The notes beneath the pieces were generated by a model that saw only the letters and a program-made list of their open reading frames with translations, was not told the origin of the DNA and ran no database searches. From contig NZ_VZDO01000012.1 of NCBI RefSeq assembly GCF_008802405.1, positions 1 to 64,000 of the forward strand: 64,000 nucleotides of DNA, read 5' to 3'. A program made the position numbers and the translations under genes. Each line of letters opens with the position of its first letter. Positions within the stretch are counted from its first letter, which is position 1. Source of the stretch: Plantimonas leprariae (GTDB lineage: Bacteria; Pseudomonadota; Alphaproteobacteria; Rhizobiales; Rhizobiaceae). Positions 9,040-18,022 of the stretch are shown in pieces.

Positions 9040-10128
9040 TCAGCCGTTCCGCAGACGCATGGCGTAGAGATAGAGCCCGGCCGTCGACGGCTCCGTCGGG
9101 GTGATGGCGATGTCGCCCGCCCTCGCGCCCTCCGGCACCTCCATGTCGAACACGAAGGTATCACTGCGGCGGGCGGTGGCGAAGTTCTGCCGCCCGCACA
9201 CGCTCCGGCCCCCGAGCCGGCATTCGACCGCGAAGGTGCGCGCCGTGCCGTCGGGCGACCCGGCGGCGAGCTCCACCACGACCTTGCGTCCATCCACCGA
9301 TCGGGCGACGCCTTCGCCGACGGCGACGGTGAGGCTCGCGGCCTCGCCGGACGGGGTGAAGCGGACCGCCGCCCGGCCGCCTGTCGCGTCGGTTGCCAGG
9401 GCTTCGACGCGGCCGCCTTCCGGCGTCGCCAGCGCATCGAGCCGCTTGCCGTCGAAGAGGTCGATCCACGCGCCGTCGGCTCCGCCCGTCGGCTCGGACG
9501 GGCTGGCCGACGCGTAGACGAAATAGATGCCGGCCGCGAGGACGGCTGCCACCGCAAGCGCGATCAGGAGAAAGCGTCGAAGCTGGGCGTTGCTGCGCTT
9601 GGTCGCCTCGCGGGCGGCATCGGCGGCGCGCGTGCGTGGGGAGGTGTGGATCGGCTCCACGGCGGCCGGCTTGCCCGCGCGGGCGGCACCGGGCTCGGCG
9701 ACCGCCATGCCCGTGGCGGGCCCATCGCCCGAACGGGTGTCGAAAATCGGTTCGAGATCGAACGCGCCGTCGTTTGCGGGCCGGGAATCGTCCTCCGCTC
9801 CGGGGTCGCGCGTCGAGTAGGCGTGCGCGTCCCGGTAGGCGGGATCGAGCGACAGGGTCGGATCGTGCTGCGCCGGGCCGTCCTCGCCCGCGCCCGCCTC
9901 GGTCTGGCGGGCGTAGAAGTCGTCCTCGACCCGGTTGATGGTCTCGGCAAGCCGCGTCCGCTGCACATGCGCGACGGCGTCGTCCACCGGCTTCTGCGCC
10001 AGCATCCGCTCCAAGGCCCGCTCGGAGGCGGCATAGATCGATTCGCGAAAGGCGGGATCTTTCGCATCTCCCGCATCGAGCGCCCGCCTCAGGCTCTTTT
10101 CCATGGCGCTCATGGTCTGCTCCGGCAT
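9040..10128 (-). CDS. Single-pass membrane protein of unknown function
   Basis: I do not recognise a named family. The N-terminal half (to about residue 185) is hydrophilic and partly helical, followed by an acidic, low-complexity linker. One transmembrane helix (RRFLLIALAVAAVLAAGIYFVY, about 184-206 from this start) leads to a C-terminal extracytoplasmic domain of about 155 residues rich in beta strand and containing two Cys (CRLGGRSVCG). The topology is probably N-in/C-out. ATG at 10128 is preceded by GGGG six bases upstream. GTG at 10143 is the alternative. It is 21 bp upstream of phoR and probably co-transcribed with it, but a role in phosphate sensing is only a guess from position. Confidence 0.75.
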   Translation of the reverse strand: MPEQTMSAMEKSLRRALDAGDAKDPAFRESIYAASERALERMLAQKPVDDAVAHVQRTRLAETINRVEDDFYARQTEAGAGEDGPAQHDPTLSLDPAYRDAHAYSTRDPGAEDDSRPANDGAFDLEPIFDTRSGDGPATGMAVAEPGAARAGKPAAVEPIHTSPRTRAADAAREATKRSNAQLRRFLLIALAVAAVLAAGIYFVYASASPSEPTGGADGAWIDLFDGKRLDALATPEGGRVEALATDATGGRAAVRFTPSGEAASLTVAVGEGVARSVDGRKVVVELAAGSPDGTARTFAVECRLGGRSVCGRQNFATARRSDTFVFDMEVPEGARAGDIAITPTEPSTAGLYLYAMRLRNG

Positions 10129-10279
10129 CACTGGCCCCGACACTACCCTAACCGGCTTGTTCCAACCAACGGGCGCAAAGGACGCGCGTCGCGACTTTAC
10201 TTAATCCTTAGCCGTCCAATGTTGCAGCGCATGCCGAAAGCCCCGCTCTTCCCCATCATTCGCACCGTGTGACATCCCG

Positions 10280-12178
10280 ATGGCAAAGAGCGCCGCGCGC
10301 CGCGGAAATCGCCGCAAGACCGCCATTCCTCCGCACTCGATCGCCAGCCACGGCGTCATCGGCGACATGCGTACGCTGGCGCTGGTGGCGCAGGACGGCA
10401 CGATCGACTTCTTCTGCCATCCCGACATCGATTCCCCCACCCTCTTCGCCTCGCTGCTGGACCCGGACAAGGGCGGCCATTTCCGGTTCGGCGTCGAGGA
10501 CGGCACCGGACTGAAGTACCGGCAGATCTACCTGCCGGACACGAACGTGCTCATCACCCGCTTTCTCGGCGACGAAGGCATCGGCGAGATAGCCGACTTC
10601 ATGCCGCTCGACGATTCGGGGCGGATCGTGCGCATCTCGAAGTCCATCCGCGGCGAGGTGCCCTTCACGCTGGAGGCGATCCCTCGCCCCGGCTACGGGC
10701 GCGGGAAGCCGGTGCTGAAGGCGACGCGCGGCGGCGCGACCATCCGCTGGGAGGAGGACGGCGAAACGCGCAGCGCCACGATCGCCTCGGACATGCGCCT
10801 GAAGGTCCGGGGCGGCGCGATCCGCGGCGAGATCACGCTGCGCGAGGGCGAGGAGTGCCACGTCGTGTTCTGTCCCGGGCGGCAGACCTCGCGGATCGAC
10901 GCCGACTACGTGAAGCAGGCCTTCGCCGAAACGCGGCGGTACTGGCACGACTGGGTGGCGGCAGGCCAGTTCCCGACCTACTGGCGCGAGCTCGTGGTGC
11001 GCTCGGCGCTGACCCTCAAGCTGCTGACCTCGCGCCGGTACGGGTCGATCGCGGCGGCGGCGACCTTCGGCCTGCCGGAGGAGATCGGCGGCGAGCGGAA
11101 CTGGGACTACCGCTTCTGCTGGGTGCGAGACTCCGCCTTCACGCTCTACTCCCTGTCGCGCCTCGGCTACCACGAGGAGACGGGCGCCTTCATCCGGTTC
11201 CTGATGAACAACGCCGTCGAGCACGACGCCGAGCGCATGCAGATCATGTACGGCATGGACGGCCGGAAGGAGCTGACGGAAACGACGCTCGACCACTTCG
11301 CCGGCTTCGCGAAATCGCAGCCGGTGCGGATCGGCAATGCGGCCTACACGCAGACGCAGATGGACATCTACGGCGAGCTGATGGACTCGGTCTATATCGG
11401 CAGCCGCGCCCTCGGGAAGCCGCCCTTCGAAGTCTGGGCGAGGCTCCAGAAGATGCTCGACTGGCTGGCCGGGAACTGGCGGCAGCCGGACATGGGCATC
11501 TGGGAGTCGCGCGGCGAGCCGCAGGAATTCCTCTCGTCGCGGCTGATGTGCTGGGTGGCGCTCGACCGCGGCCAGCGCATGGCGACGCTGGAATCGCTGT
11601 CCGGCGACGTCAATCGCTGGCGCTACGAGCGCGACGAGATCGAGAAGACGCTGCTCACCGAGTTCTGGAACGAGGAAATCGGCGCGTTCACGCAGTACAA
11701 GGGTTCGCGCGGCCTCGACGCCGTGGTGCTGCTGATGCCGCTGGTGCGCTTCATCAATCCGCGCGACCCGAAATGGATCTCGACGCTGAAGGTGGTGCGG
11801 CGCGAACTCGTCCACGACTGCCTGGTGCAGCGCTACAAGAACCTCGACGAGAATTCCGACGGGCTCAGCGGCATGGAAGGCGCCTTCACCACCTCCTCCT
11901 TCTGGTATGTCGAGGCGCTGGCCCGCACCGGGTTCGTTTCCGAGGCGCGCTTCCTGTTCGAGAAGCTGCACGCCTACGCGAACCATCTCGGCCTCTATTC
12001 CGAGGAACTGTCCGACACGGGCGACCATCTCGGCAACTTCCCGCAGGCGCTGACCCACCTGTCGCTGATCTCTGCCGCCGTCTGGCTCGACCGTTCGCTG
12101 ACCGGCAAGCGCACCGACCCGACGAACATCCAGTTCCAAAACCTCGAGGATGCCGATGAGTTCTTCAAAAGGCATTGA
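10280..12178 (+). CDS. Glycoside hydrolase family 15 protein (glucoamylase/trehalase-like)
   Basis: 632 residues. The N-terminal beta-sandwich (about 1-260) includes the family opening SHGVIGDMRTLALVAQDGTIDFFCHP. A GH15 (alpha/alpha)6 barrel follows, with GERNWDYRFCWVRDSAFTLYSL (about 272-293). The C-terminal catalytic-acid region is DGLSGMEGAFTTSSFWYVEAL, where Glu of GMEGAF is a predicted catalytic residue. Members hydrolyse alpha-glucosidic bonds, and bacterial proteins of this architecture are often glucan 1,4-alpha-glucosidases or trehalases. No signal peptide is seen, so it is cytoplasmic. The last 23 bases overlap the SDR gene, suggesting joint expression: one enzyme releases glucose and the other may oxidise it (inference). 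Confidence 0.92.
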   Translation: MAKSAARRGNRRKTAIPPHSIASHGVIGDMRTLALVAQDGTIDFFCHPDIDSPTLFASLLDPDKGGHFRFGVEDGTGLKYRQIYLPDTNVLITRFLGDEGIGEIADFMPLDDSGRIVRISKSIRGEVPFTLEAIPRPGYGRGKPVLKATRGGATIRWEEDGETRSATIASDMRLKVRGGAIRGEITLREGEECHVVFCPGRQTSRIDADYVKQAFAETRRYWHDWVAAGQFPTYWRELVVRSALTLKLLTSRRYGSIAAAATFGLPEEIGGERNWDYRFCWVRDSAFTLYSLSRLGYHEETGAFIRFLMNNAVEHDAERMQIMYGMDGRKELTETTLDHFAGFAKSQPVRIGNAAYTQTQMDIYGELMDSVYIGSRALGKPPFEVWARLQKMLDWLAGNWRQPDMGIWESRGEPQEFLSSRLMCWVALDRGQRMATLESLSGDVNRWRYERDEIEKTLLTEFWNEEIGAFTQYKGSRGLDAVVLLMPLVRFINPRDPKWISTLKVVRRELVHDCLVQRYKNLDENSDGLSGMEGAFTTSSFWYVEALARTGFVSEARFLFEKLHAYANHLGLYSEELSDTGDHLGNFPQALTHLSLISAAVWLDRSLTGKRTDPTNIQFQNLEDADEFFKRH

Positions 12179-12965
12179 CCTGACCGGCCAGACGGCGATC
12201 GTCACCGGCGCTTCCACCGGCATCGGCGAGGCGGCGGCGATCGAGCTGGCGCGCGCCGGCGCGGACATCGTCGTCAACCACCGCGACAGCGAGGACGACG
12301 CCAGGGACACGGTCGGCAAGGTGGAGGCGCTCGGCCGGCGAGCCGTCGCGATCCAGGCCGACGTCTCGAAAGAGGAGGACGTGATCCGCCTGTTCGACGA
12401 GGCCGAGGCCGCGCTCGGCCCGGCGGACGTGGTGTTCTCGAACGCCGGCCGGCAAAAGGACGCCAAGATCGGCGACATGACGCTCGACGACTGGAATGCG
12501 GTGATCTCGGTGAACCTCACCGGCGCCTTCCTGGTCGGGCGCGAGGCGATCCGCCGGTTCCGGAAGAAGGGCATCCGCGCGGAGATCAGCCCGGCGATGG
12601 GCAAGCTGATCTACAATTCATCGGTGCATCAGGTGATCTGCTGGGCGTTCCACGCCAACTACGCGGCCTCGAAGGGCGGCATGCACATGCTGATGCAGTC
12701 GATGGCGCAGGAGGTGGCGAACGAGCGGATCCGCATCAACTCGGTGGCGCCCGGCGCGATCGCGACGGCGATCAACGCCGCCGAGCGCGCGAGTCACGAA
12801 GCCGACATCCTGCGGCTGATCCCGTACGGGCGCATTGGCGAGCCGGCCGATGTCGGGCGCGTGGTGGCCTGGCTCGCTTCCGACGCCGCCGACTACATCG
12901 TCGGGCAGACGATCTTCGTCGACGGCGCGATGACGCTCTACCCGGAGTTCAGGGGCAACGGCTGA
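12156..12965 (+). CDS. SDR family oxidoreductase (glucose 1-dehydrogenase-like)
   Basis: About 269 residues, classical short-chain dehydrogenase. Features are the Rossmann nucleotide motif TGASTGIGE (about 15-23), NAG in FSNAGRQ, catalytic Ser in YNSSVHQ and catalytic Tyr/Lys in NYAASKGG, and the C-terminal VDGAM. The chosen ATG at 12156 has GAGG six bases upstream. A second ATG at 12150 lies inside that region. The gene starts within the end of the GH15 gene in a different frame. Overall similarity is to glucose 1-dehydrogenase-type SDRs, which fits a sugar-processing pair, but substrate cannot be fixed from sequence. Confidence 0.9.
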   Translation: MSSSKGIDLTGQTAIVTGASTGIGEAAAIELARAGADIVVNHRDSEDDARDTVGKVEALGRRAVAIQADVSKEEDVIRLFDEAEAALGPADVVFSNAGRQKDAKIGDMTLDDWNAVISVNLTGAFLVGREAIRRFRKKGIRAEISPAMGKLIYNSSVHQVICWAFHANYAASKGGMHMLMQSMAQEVANERIRINSVAPGAIATAINAAERASHEADILRLIPYGRIGEPADVGRVVAWLASDAADYIVGQTIFVDGAMTLYPEFRGNG

Positions 12966-12992
12966 AGCGCCGCCGCCCGTCGAGAAAGGCGG

Positions 12993-13700
12993 TCAGTAGC
13001 CGCCCTCTTCTTCCTCTTCCTCCTCCGGCTTGCGCTTCATGGAGGAGAGCTTGGCGAAGACGGCGGCGGCGTCGAGTTCGCCGTCCTCCTCCTCGCTCCG
13101 TTCGCGCGAGCGGTAGTTCTGGCTCTGCGCCGCCGAGAGGAGGCGCTCCTCCTCCGCCACCTCTTCCGGGCGCACGATGCCGCGCGAGGCCTTCTCGATC
13201 TCGAGGTCGAGGTCGATCTGCGAGCAGAGGCCGAGCGTCACCGGGTCCATCGGCTGGAGGTTCGCTGAGTTCCAGTGGGTGCGGTCGCGGATCTGCTGGA
13301 TCGTGTTCTTGGTGGTGCCGACCAGCCGCGATACCTGCGCGTCCTTCAGCTCGGGATGGTTGCGCACCAGCCAGAGGATGGCGTTCGGCCGGTCCTGCCG
13401 CTTGGAGACCGGCGTATAACGCGGGCCGGACTTCTTCGCTTCCGGCACCCGAACCTTCGGCGGCGAGAGCTTCAGGCGATGCTTCACGTCGCCCTCCCCG
13501 CGCTTGATCTCCTCCTTGGACAACTGGCCGGTGAGCGTCGGGTCGAGGCCCTTGATGCCCTGCGCCGATTCGCCGTCGGCGATCGCCTTCACCTCCAGCG
13601 GGTGCATGGTGCAGAACTCGGCGATCTGGTCGAACGACAGCGACGTGTTGTCGACGAGCCAGACGGCCGTCGCCTTCGGCATCAGAAGCTGCTCGGCCAT
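12993..13700 (-). CDS. trcR: DUF1013 protein, cell cycle transcriptional regulator TrcR
   Basis: 235 residues. The conserved DUF1013 core covers about 1-165: the opening LLMPKATAVWLVDNTSLSFDQIAEFC looks like a helix-turn-helix, followed by IADGESAQGIKGLDPTLTGQL and a second predicted HTH-like stretch (NAILWLVRNHPELKDAQVSRLVGT). The C-terminus is acidic and ends in a run of Glu (about 225-232). The family is confined to alphaproteobacteria and is annotated as a cell-cycle transcriptional regulator. The ATG has AGGA upstream. The gene is convergent with the SDR gene and divergent from the small-RNA/rcdA unit. Confidence 0.9.
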   Translation of the reverse strand: MAEQLLMPKATAVWLVDNTSLSFDQIAEFCTMHPLEVKAIADGESAQGIKGLDPTLTGQLSKEEIKRGEGDVKHRLKLSPPKVRVPEAKKSGPRYTPVSKRQDRPNAILWLVRNHPELKDAQVSRLVGTTKNTIQQIRDRTHWNSANLQPMDPVTLGLCSQIDLDLEIEKASRGIVRPEEVAEEERLLSAAQSQNYRSRERSEEEDGELDAAAVFAKLSSMKRKPEEEEEEEGGY

Positions 13701-13911
13701 GGATACGGTCCTTCTCTGAGCCCCTCGCCGGGGGAGCGAGAGAGCGGTGGGATGCCACCACGAATGCGGGAATAGCCCTCTATAGGAGCTAACCCCGACC
13801 TCCGCAAGAAAGCGCCAGGGAAACGGCGGCGCGGCGGAAAGGTTGACGATTCCCGCGAGGTCGCCCGATCGTGAACGAATCGCCGACGCGTTAAGCCCCG
13901 CTCAAGCTTTA

Positions 13912-14024
13912 CGGTGTGAAATCAGGCCAGCCAGTTTCTGGTCGACATCGTGGTGGGCCACAATGTCTGCACTTCTCCCTGTTGCAACTAAGCCAAGCCG
14001 TGCCTCGCGCACGGCTTCTTTTTG
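13912..14024 (+). ncRNA. Predicted intergenic small RNA (about 110 nt)
   Basis: The transcript is inferred from a textbook intrinsic terminator at its end with no open reading frame before it. Upstream of the terminator are two short hairpins: CCAG-TTT-CTGG near 13929 and GTGG-TGGG-CCAC near 13952. These are followed by a single-stranded stretch containing CTTCTCCCTGTTGCAAC, which includes a CUCCC anti-Shine-Dalgarno core. Three-hairpin RNAs of about 110 nt with CUCCC motifs resemble the AbcR-type riboregulators of Hyphomicrobiales, but that assignment is a guess. The 5' end is approximate and no strong promoter match was found. Confidence 0.5.
13995..14023 (+). terminator. Intrinsic terminator of the predicted small RNA
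   Basis: Perfect 9-bp stem AAGCCGTGC/GCACGGCTT with a 5-base loop (14004-14008), followed by C and five T. No coding gene ends just before it on the plus strand. Confidence 0.85.
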
Positions 14025-14168
14025 TGCGCCGTTAACCAGCTTGCGGCCCGTGCTCTTGCTTTCGGCGCCACGGGGGCTCAATTTCGCGATGGCGACGGTG
14101 CCGGGCGCAGGAACCCGCTCGTGCGGAACACGTTGCCTTCCGGGCACTGACGAGGCCGTTCCGCGATC

Positions 14169-14699
14169 ATGACAATGCAGAAAATCGGTCCGAGCGACGA
14201 CGACAGAACGGTCCGCCTCGCGGAGCACCTGGCGTTCTCGCCCTCGTTCCAGCCGCTGTTCAACGACGGCATGGCGCTGGTGGACGAAACCGCGATCTAC
14301 CTCGACGGGCCGGGGCGCACCGAAGCGAAGTCGCTGTCGCGGCAGGCCGCCACCCTCTACGCCGCCGAATCGATGCGCCTCACCACGCGGCTGATGCAGA
14401 TCGCTTCCTGGCTCCTCCTCCAGCGCGCCGCCAACCAGGGCGACATGTCGCGCGAGCAGGTCGAGACCGAGAAGACCAAGGTGCGGCTCGACGGCATCGG
14501 CACCGGTCAGGGCTCGCCCTATTTCGACGACCTGCCGGAAGCCTTCCGGGCGCTGGTCGACAAGGTGCTGAAGCTCGAGCGCCGCATCGCGATGCTCGAC
14601 AAGGAAATCTACGGCGCCGGCGCGAAGGCGCAGCAGGACGACAGCCCGAACCCGGTGGCCGAGCAGCTCAGCCTGCTCAGGACGGCGTTCCGCTCCTGA
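14169..14699 (+). CDS. rcdA: DUF1465 protein, ClpXP adaptor RcdA
   Basis: 176 residues matching the RcdA/DUF1465 family. The core runs from about residue 14 to 140 (LAEHLAFSPSFQPLFNDGMALVDETAIYLDGPGR..., then AAESMRLTTRLMQIASWLLLQRA). In Caulobacter RcdA is tethered to ClpXP by CpdR and helps degrade CtrA at the G1-S transition. The C-terminal tail (about 150-176) is probably disordered and peptide-like, as in the Caulobacter protein. An in-frame ATG two codons later is an alternative start. It is transcribed from the small-RNA intergenic region and ends at a strong terminator. CpdR is encoded about 45 kb away in the same window. Confidence 0.88.
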   Translation: MTMQKIGPSDDDRTVRLAEHLAFSPSFQPLFNDGMALVDETAIYLDGPGRTEAKSLSRQAATLYAAESMRLTTRLMQIASWLLLQRAANQGDMSREQVETEKTKVRLDGIGTGQGSPYFDDLPEAFRALVDKVLKLERRIAMLDKEIYGAGAKAQQDDSPNPVAEQLSLLRTAFRS

Positions 14700-14726
14700 A
14701 CGCGTTTCCGAGCCAGTTCAGACAGC

Positions 14727-14753
14727 AAAAAGCCCGGCAGTGCCGGGCTTTTT
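14727..14753. terminator. Bidirectional intrinsic terminator between rcdA and rpmE
   Basis: Inverted repeat AAAAAGCCCGGCA/TGCCGGGCTTTTT with one central base. It has T tracts on both strands, so it serves rcdA (plus) and rpmE (minus), whose genes converge here. Confidence 0.93.
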
Positions 14754-14777
14754 CGTTTCCGCCGTCGGAAGCGGCTA

Positions 14778-14999
14778 TCAGATGCCAAGGCCCTCGTAGC
14801 GCTTCTTGAAGCGCGACACGCGGCCGCCGCGATCCATGAGCTGCTGGCTGCCGCCCGTCCAGGCCGGATGCGTGGTCGGATCGATGTCGAGGTTCAGCTT
14901 GTCGCCTTCCTTGCCCCAAGTCGAACGGGTCTGGTACTCGGTGCCGTCCGTCATCACCACGGTGATGGTGTGGTAGTCGGGATGGATGTTGGCCTTCAT
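14778..14999 (-). CDS. rpmE: 50S ribosomal protein L31
   Basis: 73 residues: [19 protein letters not shown] at the start, [16 protein letters not shown] in the middle and HPAWTGG...[14 protein letters not shown] at the end, the standard L31 pattern. It lacks the CxxC zinc site, i.e. the Cys-free form usual in many alphaproteobacteria. Longer in-frame extensions upstream are not conserved-looking. It is convergent with rcdA and shares the bidirectional terminator. Confidence 0.97.
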   Translation of the reverse strand: MKANIHPDYHTITVVMTDGTEYQTRSTWGKEGDKLNLDIDPTTHPAWTGGSQQLMDRGGRVSRFKKRYEGLGI

Positions 15000-15183
15000 C
15001 GCTCGCAGATCCGTCTCTCGTCGCCGCCCAACCCCGCCGTCCGCGGAACGCGGATGCCGCGAGGCAAAATCGCACGGGCGCTTTGATAATGTCGCGCGAG
15101 CCTTTACATGAACCGCCGCCGCGGCACAAGGCGCGGGGCGCGTGCGCGCTCCGGCGCGCCGCCGAACATCCGCCGGAGACAGC

Positions 15184-16986
15184 ATGGCGAAACCGATCGC
15201 GAATGACGGGAGCGCGCGGCGCGGACGCACCCTCGGACCGCTCCGGCGGCTCGCCCCCTATCTCGGCCTGCAGCGGAGCCTGATCGCCGGCGCGCTCGTG
15301 GCCCTGACCGTCGCGGCGCTGACCACCCTGTCGCTGCCGCTCGCCGTCCGCCGCGTCGTGGACCGGGGTTTCATGGGCGGCGACCGCCTGCTGATCGACG
15401 AGTACTTCGCGATGCTCGTCGTGCTCGCGGCCGTGCTCGCGCTGGCGAGTGCCGGGCGCTACTACTTCGTCATCACGCTCGGCGAGCGGGTCGTCGCCGA
15501 CCTCCGGCGCGACGTCTTCGCGCATGTCGTGCGGCTGTCGCCGGCCTTCTACGACCGCTCGCTCTCCGGCGAGATCGTCTCGCGCTTGACGGCCGACACG
15601 ACGCAGATCAAGTCGGTGGTCGGCGCGACGGCTTCGGTCGCGTTGCGCAACCTCATCCTCTGCATCGGCGCGATCGGGATGATGGTCTGGACCAGCCCCG
15701 GCCTGTCGCTGATCGCCATCGCGGCGATCCCGCTGATCGTCCTGCCGCTGATGGCCTTCGGCCGGTCGGTGCGGCGGAAATCGCGCTTCGCGCAGGACAC
15801 GCTTGCGGACGCCAGCGCCTATGCCGGCGAGGCGATCGGCGCGGTGCGCACGGTGCAGGCCTTTACCGGCGAAGAAGCGGCGGTCGGTCGCTACGGCGCG
15901 GCGGTGGATCAGGCCTTCGAGGCGGCGCGCTCCTCGGTGACGGCGCGGGCCTGTCTCACGGCCATCGCGATCTTCCTCGTCTTCGCTTCCGTCGTCGCGG
16001 TGCTCTGGGTCGGCACGCAGCGCGTCGCCGGCGGTACGATGAGCGCTGGGACGCTCGGGCAGTTCCTGCTCTACGCCGTCTTCGCCGCGACCTCGCTCGG
16101 CTCGCTGTCGGAAGTCTGGGGAGAGGTGACGCAGGCGGCGGGCGCGACCGAGCGACTGACCGAACTTCTGGACGAGACGCCGACCGTCGCCTCCCCCGCT
16201 TCGCCGGAAGCCCTGCCGAGCCCGGCGGTCGGCTCGATCGCTTTCCGGGACGTCTCCTTCGCCTACCCGGCGCATCCCGACCGGCCGGCGCTGCACGACC
16301 TCTCGTTCGAGGTGCGGCCGGGCGAGACCGTCGCGATCGTCGGTCCGTCCGGCGCCGGCAAGTCGACGCTGTTCGCGCTGATCGAGCGGTTCTACGATCC
16401 CGCCGCGGGCAGCATCCTCGTCGACGGCGTCGACGTGCGCCTTGCGGACCTCGGCGAGCTTCGCCGGCACATCGCGATCGTGCCGCAGGACGTCGCGGTG
16501 TTCGCGGCGAGCGTTTCCGCCAACATCTCGTTCGGCCTGCCGCAGGCGTCTCGCGACGCGGTGGAAGCGGCGGCGAAGGCCGCGCTGGCCGATGGCTTCA
16601 TCCGCCGGCTGCCGAACGGCTACGAGACGGAAATCGGCGAGCGCGGCGTGCTCCTGTCCGGCGGGCAGCGCCAGCGCATCGCCATCGCGCGGGCGATCTT
16701 GCGGAATGCGCCGATCCTGCTCCTCGACGAGGCGACTTCGGCGCTCGATGCCGAAAGCGAGATGCTGATCCAGCAGGCGCTCGACCGGCTGATGGCGAAC
16801 CGCACGACGCTGGTCATCGCGCACCGCCTCGCGACGGTGCTGAAGGCCGACCGCATCGTGGTTCTGGATGGCGGCCGGATCGTGGAACAGGGCACCCACG
16901 CCGAGCTCCTCGCCGGCGGCGCGCTCTATGCGCGGCTGGCGCGGCTCCAGTTCGACATGGCCGGCCTCGCGGACGCGGCCGAATAG
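15184..16986 (+). CDS. MsbA-like ABC exporter (fused membrane and ATPase domains)
   Basis: 600 residues from the ATG preceded by GGAGA. The N-terminal ABC exporter membrane domain (about 20-310) has six helices. The C-terminal ATPase domain (about 345-590) has Walker [10 protein letters not shown], signature [10 protein letters not shown], Walker [13 protein letters not shown] and the switch His in [10 protein letters not shown]. It works as a homo- or heterodimer exporting lipids, drugs or glycans across the inner membrane. The substrate cannot be told, and no adjacent gene indicates one. It is divergent from rpmE and convergent with the OmpA/MotB-like gene, 4 bp away. Confidence 0.92.
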   Translation: MAKPIANDGSARRGRTLGPLRRLAPYLGLQRSLIAGALVALTVAALTTLSLPLAVRRVVDRGFMGGDRLLIDEYFAMLVVLAAVLALASAGRYYFVITLGERVVADLRRDVFAHVVRLSPAFYDRSLSGEIVSRLTADTTQIKSVVGATASVALRNLILCIGAIGMMVWTSPGLSLIAIAAIPLIVLPLMAFGRSVRRKSRFAQDTLADASAYAGEAIGAVRTVQAFTGEEAAVGRYGAAVDQAFEAARSSVTARACLTAIAIFLVFASVVAVLWVGTQRVAGGTMSAGTLGQFLLYAVFAATSLGSLSEVWGEVTQAAGATERLTELLDETPTVASPASPEALPSPAVGSIAFRDVSFAYPAHPDRPALHDLSFEVRPGETVAIVGPSGAGKSTLFALIERFYDPAAGSILVDGVDVRLADLGELRRHIAIVPQDVAVFAASVSANISFGLPQASRDAVEAAAKAALADGFIRRLPNGYETEIGERGVLLSGGQRQRIAIARAILRNAPILLLDEATSALDAESEMLIQQALDRLMANRTTLVIAHRLATVLKADRIVVLDGGRIVEQGTHAELLAGGALYARLARLQFDMAGLADAAE

Positions 16987-16990
16987 GCCC

Positions 16991-18019
16991 TCACCGTTCC
17001 GTCAGCTTCAGTTCGATGCGGCGGTTGCGGGCGCGGGCTTCCGGCGTATCGCCGGCTTCGATCGGCTGGAACTCGCCGAAGCCGGTCGCCGCCAAGTGCT
17101 CGGCCGGCACGCCCTGACTGACAAGGTAGCGCACGACGGAGGCGGCTCTGGCCGAAGAAAGCTGCCAGTTGTCGGCGAAGCGGCCGCCCGTGATCGGCAC
17201 GTTATCGGTGTGACCGTCGACCCGGATGATCCAGTTGATATCGGATGGAATCTCGCGCGCGAGCTGCTTCGCCGCGTCGGCAAGCTTCTGCATCTCGCCC
17301 TGCCCGGCCGGCTGCAGCGCGTCGCCGCCCGGCGGGAACAGCACCTCCGACTGGAACACGAAGCGGTCGCCGACGATGCGGATGTTCTCGCGGTCGGCGA
17401 GGATCTCGCGCAGGCGCCCGAAGAAGTCGGAGCGGTAGCGCGCGAGTTCCTGCACGCGCTGCGCGAGCGCGACGTTGAGGCGCGAACCGAGGTCGGCGAT
17501 CTTCGTCTGGCTTTCCTTGTCCCGCGTCTCGGACGCCTGCAGCGCGTCTTCCAGTGCGGCGATCTGCTGGCGCAGCGCCGTCAACTGCTGGTTCAGGAGC
17601 TCGACCTGCGCCTGTGCGCGCTGCGAGATCTGGGTTTGGCTTTCCAGTTCGCCCTGCAGCCCGGTCGCCCGCGCTTCCGCCGCGCCGGCCGCGCCGGAGC
17701 CGGAGGCAAGCGCCTGCTGCAGCCGCGAGCGGTCGGTCTCGGCGTTCTGGAGAGACGCCTGCAGCCCGGCGATCTGGTCCTGATAATCCTGGCCGGTCGC
17801 GCGCTCCAGCGACAGGAGCTGCGTCAGCTCGGCGATCTGCGAGTTCAGCCGGTCGAGCACCTCGTCCTTGCCGGAAACCTCGCGGCTGAGCAGGAACTGC
17901 GCGATCACGAAGACCGACAGGAGGAACATGATGGCGAGGAGCAGCGTCGACAGCGCGTCGACGAAGCCCGGCCAGTAGTCGAGCGTGCGCTCGGAGCGAC
18001 GGTTGCGGGAAAGAGCCAT
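16991..18019 (-). CDS. OmpA/MotB-type peptidoglycan-binding protein with coiled coil
   Basis: 342 residues. One membrane helix near the N-terminus (WPGFVDALSTLLLAIMFLLSVFVIAQFLL, about 16-44) precedes a long Gln/Leu/Ala-rich coiled coil (about 48-190). The C-terminal OmpA/MotB domain (about 215-340) shows FPPGGDAL, RVDGHTDNVPI, NWQLSSARAASVVRYL and ATGFGEFQPI...ARNRRIELKL. It is anchored in the inner membrane and predicted to bind peptidoglycan. It starts three bases after the ExbB/MotA-like gene, and the two are expected to form a proton-channel-driven complex, as MotA-MotB or TolQ-TolR do. No flagellar genes are nearby, so an envelope role is more likely than motility. Confidence 0.88.
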   Translation of the reverse strand: MALSRNRRSERTLDYWPGFVDALSTLLLAIMFLLSVFVIAQFLLSREVSGKDEVLDRLNSQIAELTQLLSLERATGQDYQDQIAGLQASLQNAETDRSRLQQALASGSGAAGAAEARATGLQGELESQTQISQRAQAQVELLNQQLTALRQQIAALEDALQASETRDKESQTKIADLGSRLNVALAQRVQELARYRSDFFGRLREILADRENIRIVGDRFVFQSEVLFPPGGDALQPAGQGEMQKLADAAKQLAREIPSDINWIIRVDGHTDNVPITGGRFADNWQLSSARAASVVRYLVSQGVPAEHLAATGFGEFQPIEAGDTPEARARNRRIELKLTER

Positions 18020-18022
18020 CCG

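Larger units (their letters stand above)
13701..14168 (+). other. Gene-free stretch between trcR and rcdA holding a probable small RNA
   Basis: Apart from the predicted RNA gene (about 13912-14024) and its terminator, no protein gene is supported. The rcdA promoter must lie after the terminator, within about 140 bp. Confidence 0.5.

Noticed and set aside
7732..10272. An 846-residue plus-strand open frame
   Set aside because: Antisense to phoR and the upstream membrane-protein gene; no recognisable motif.
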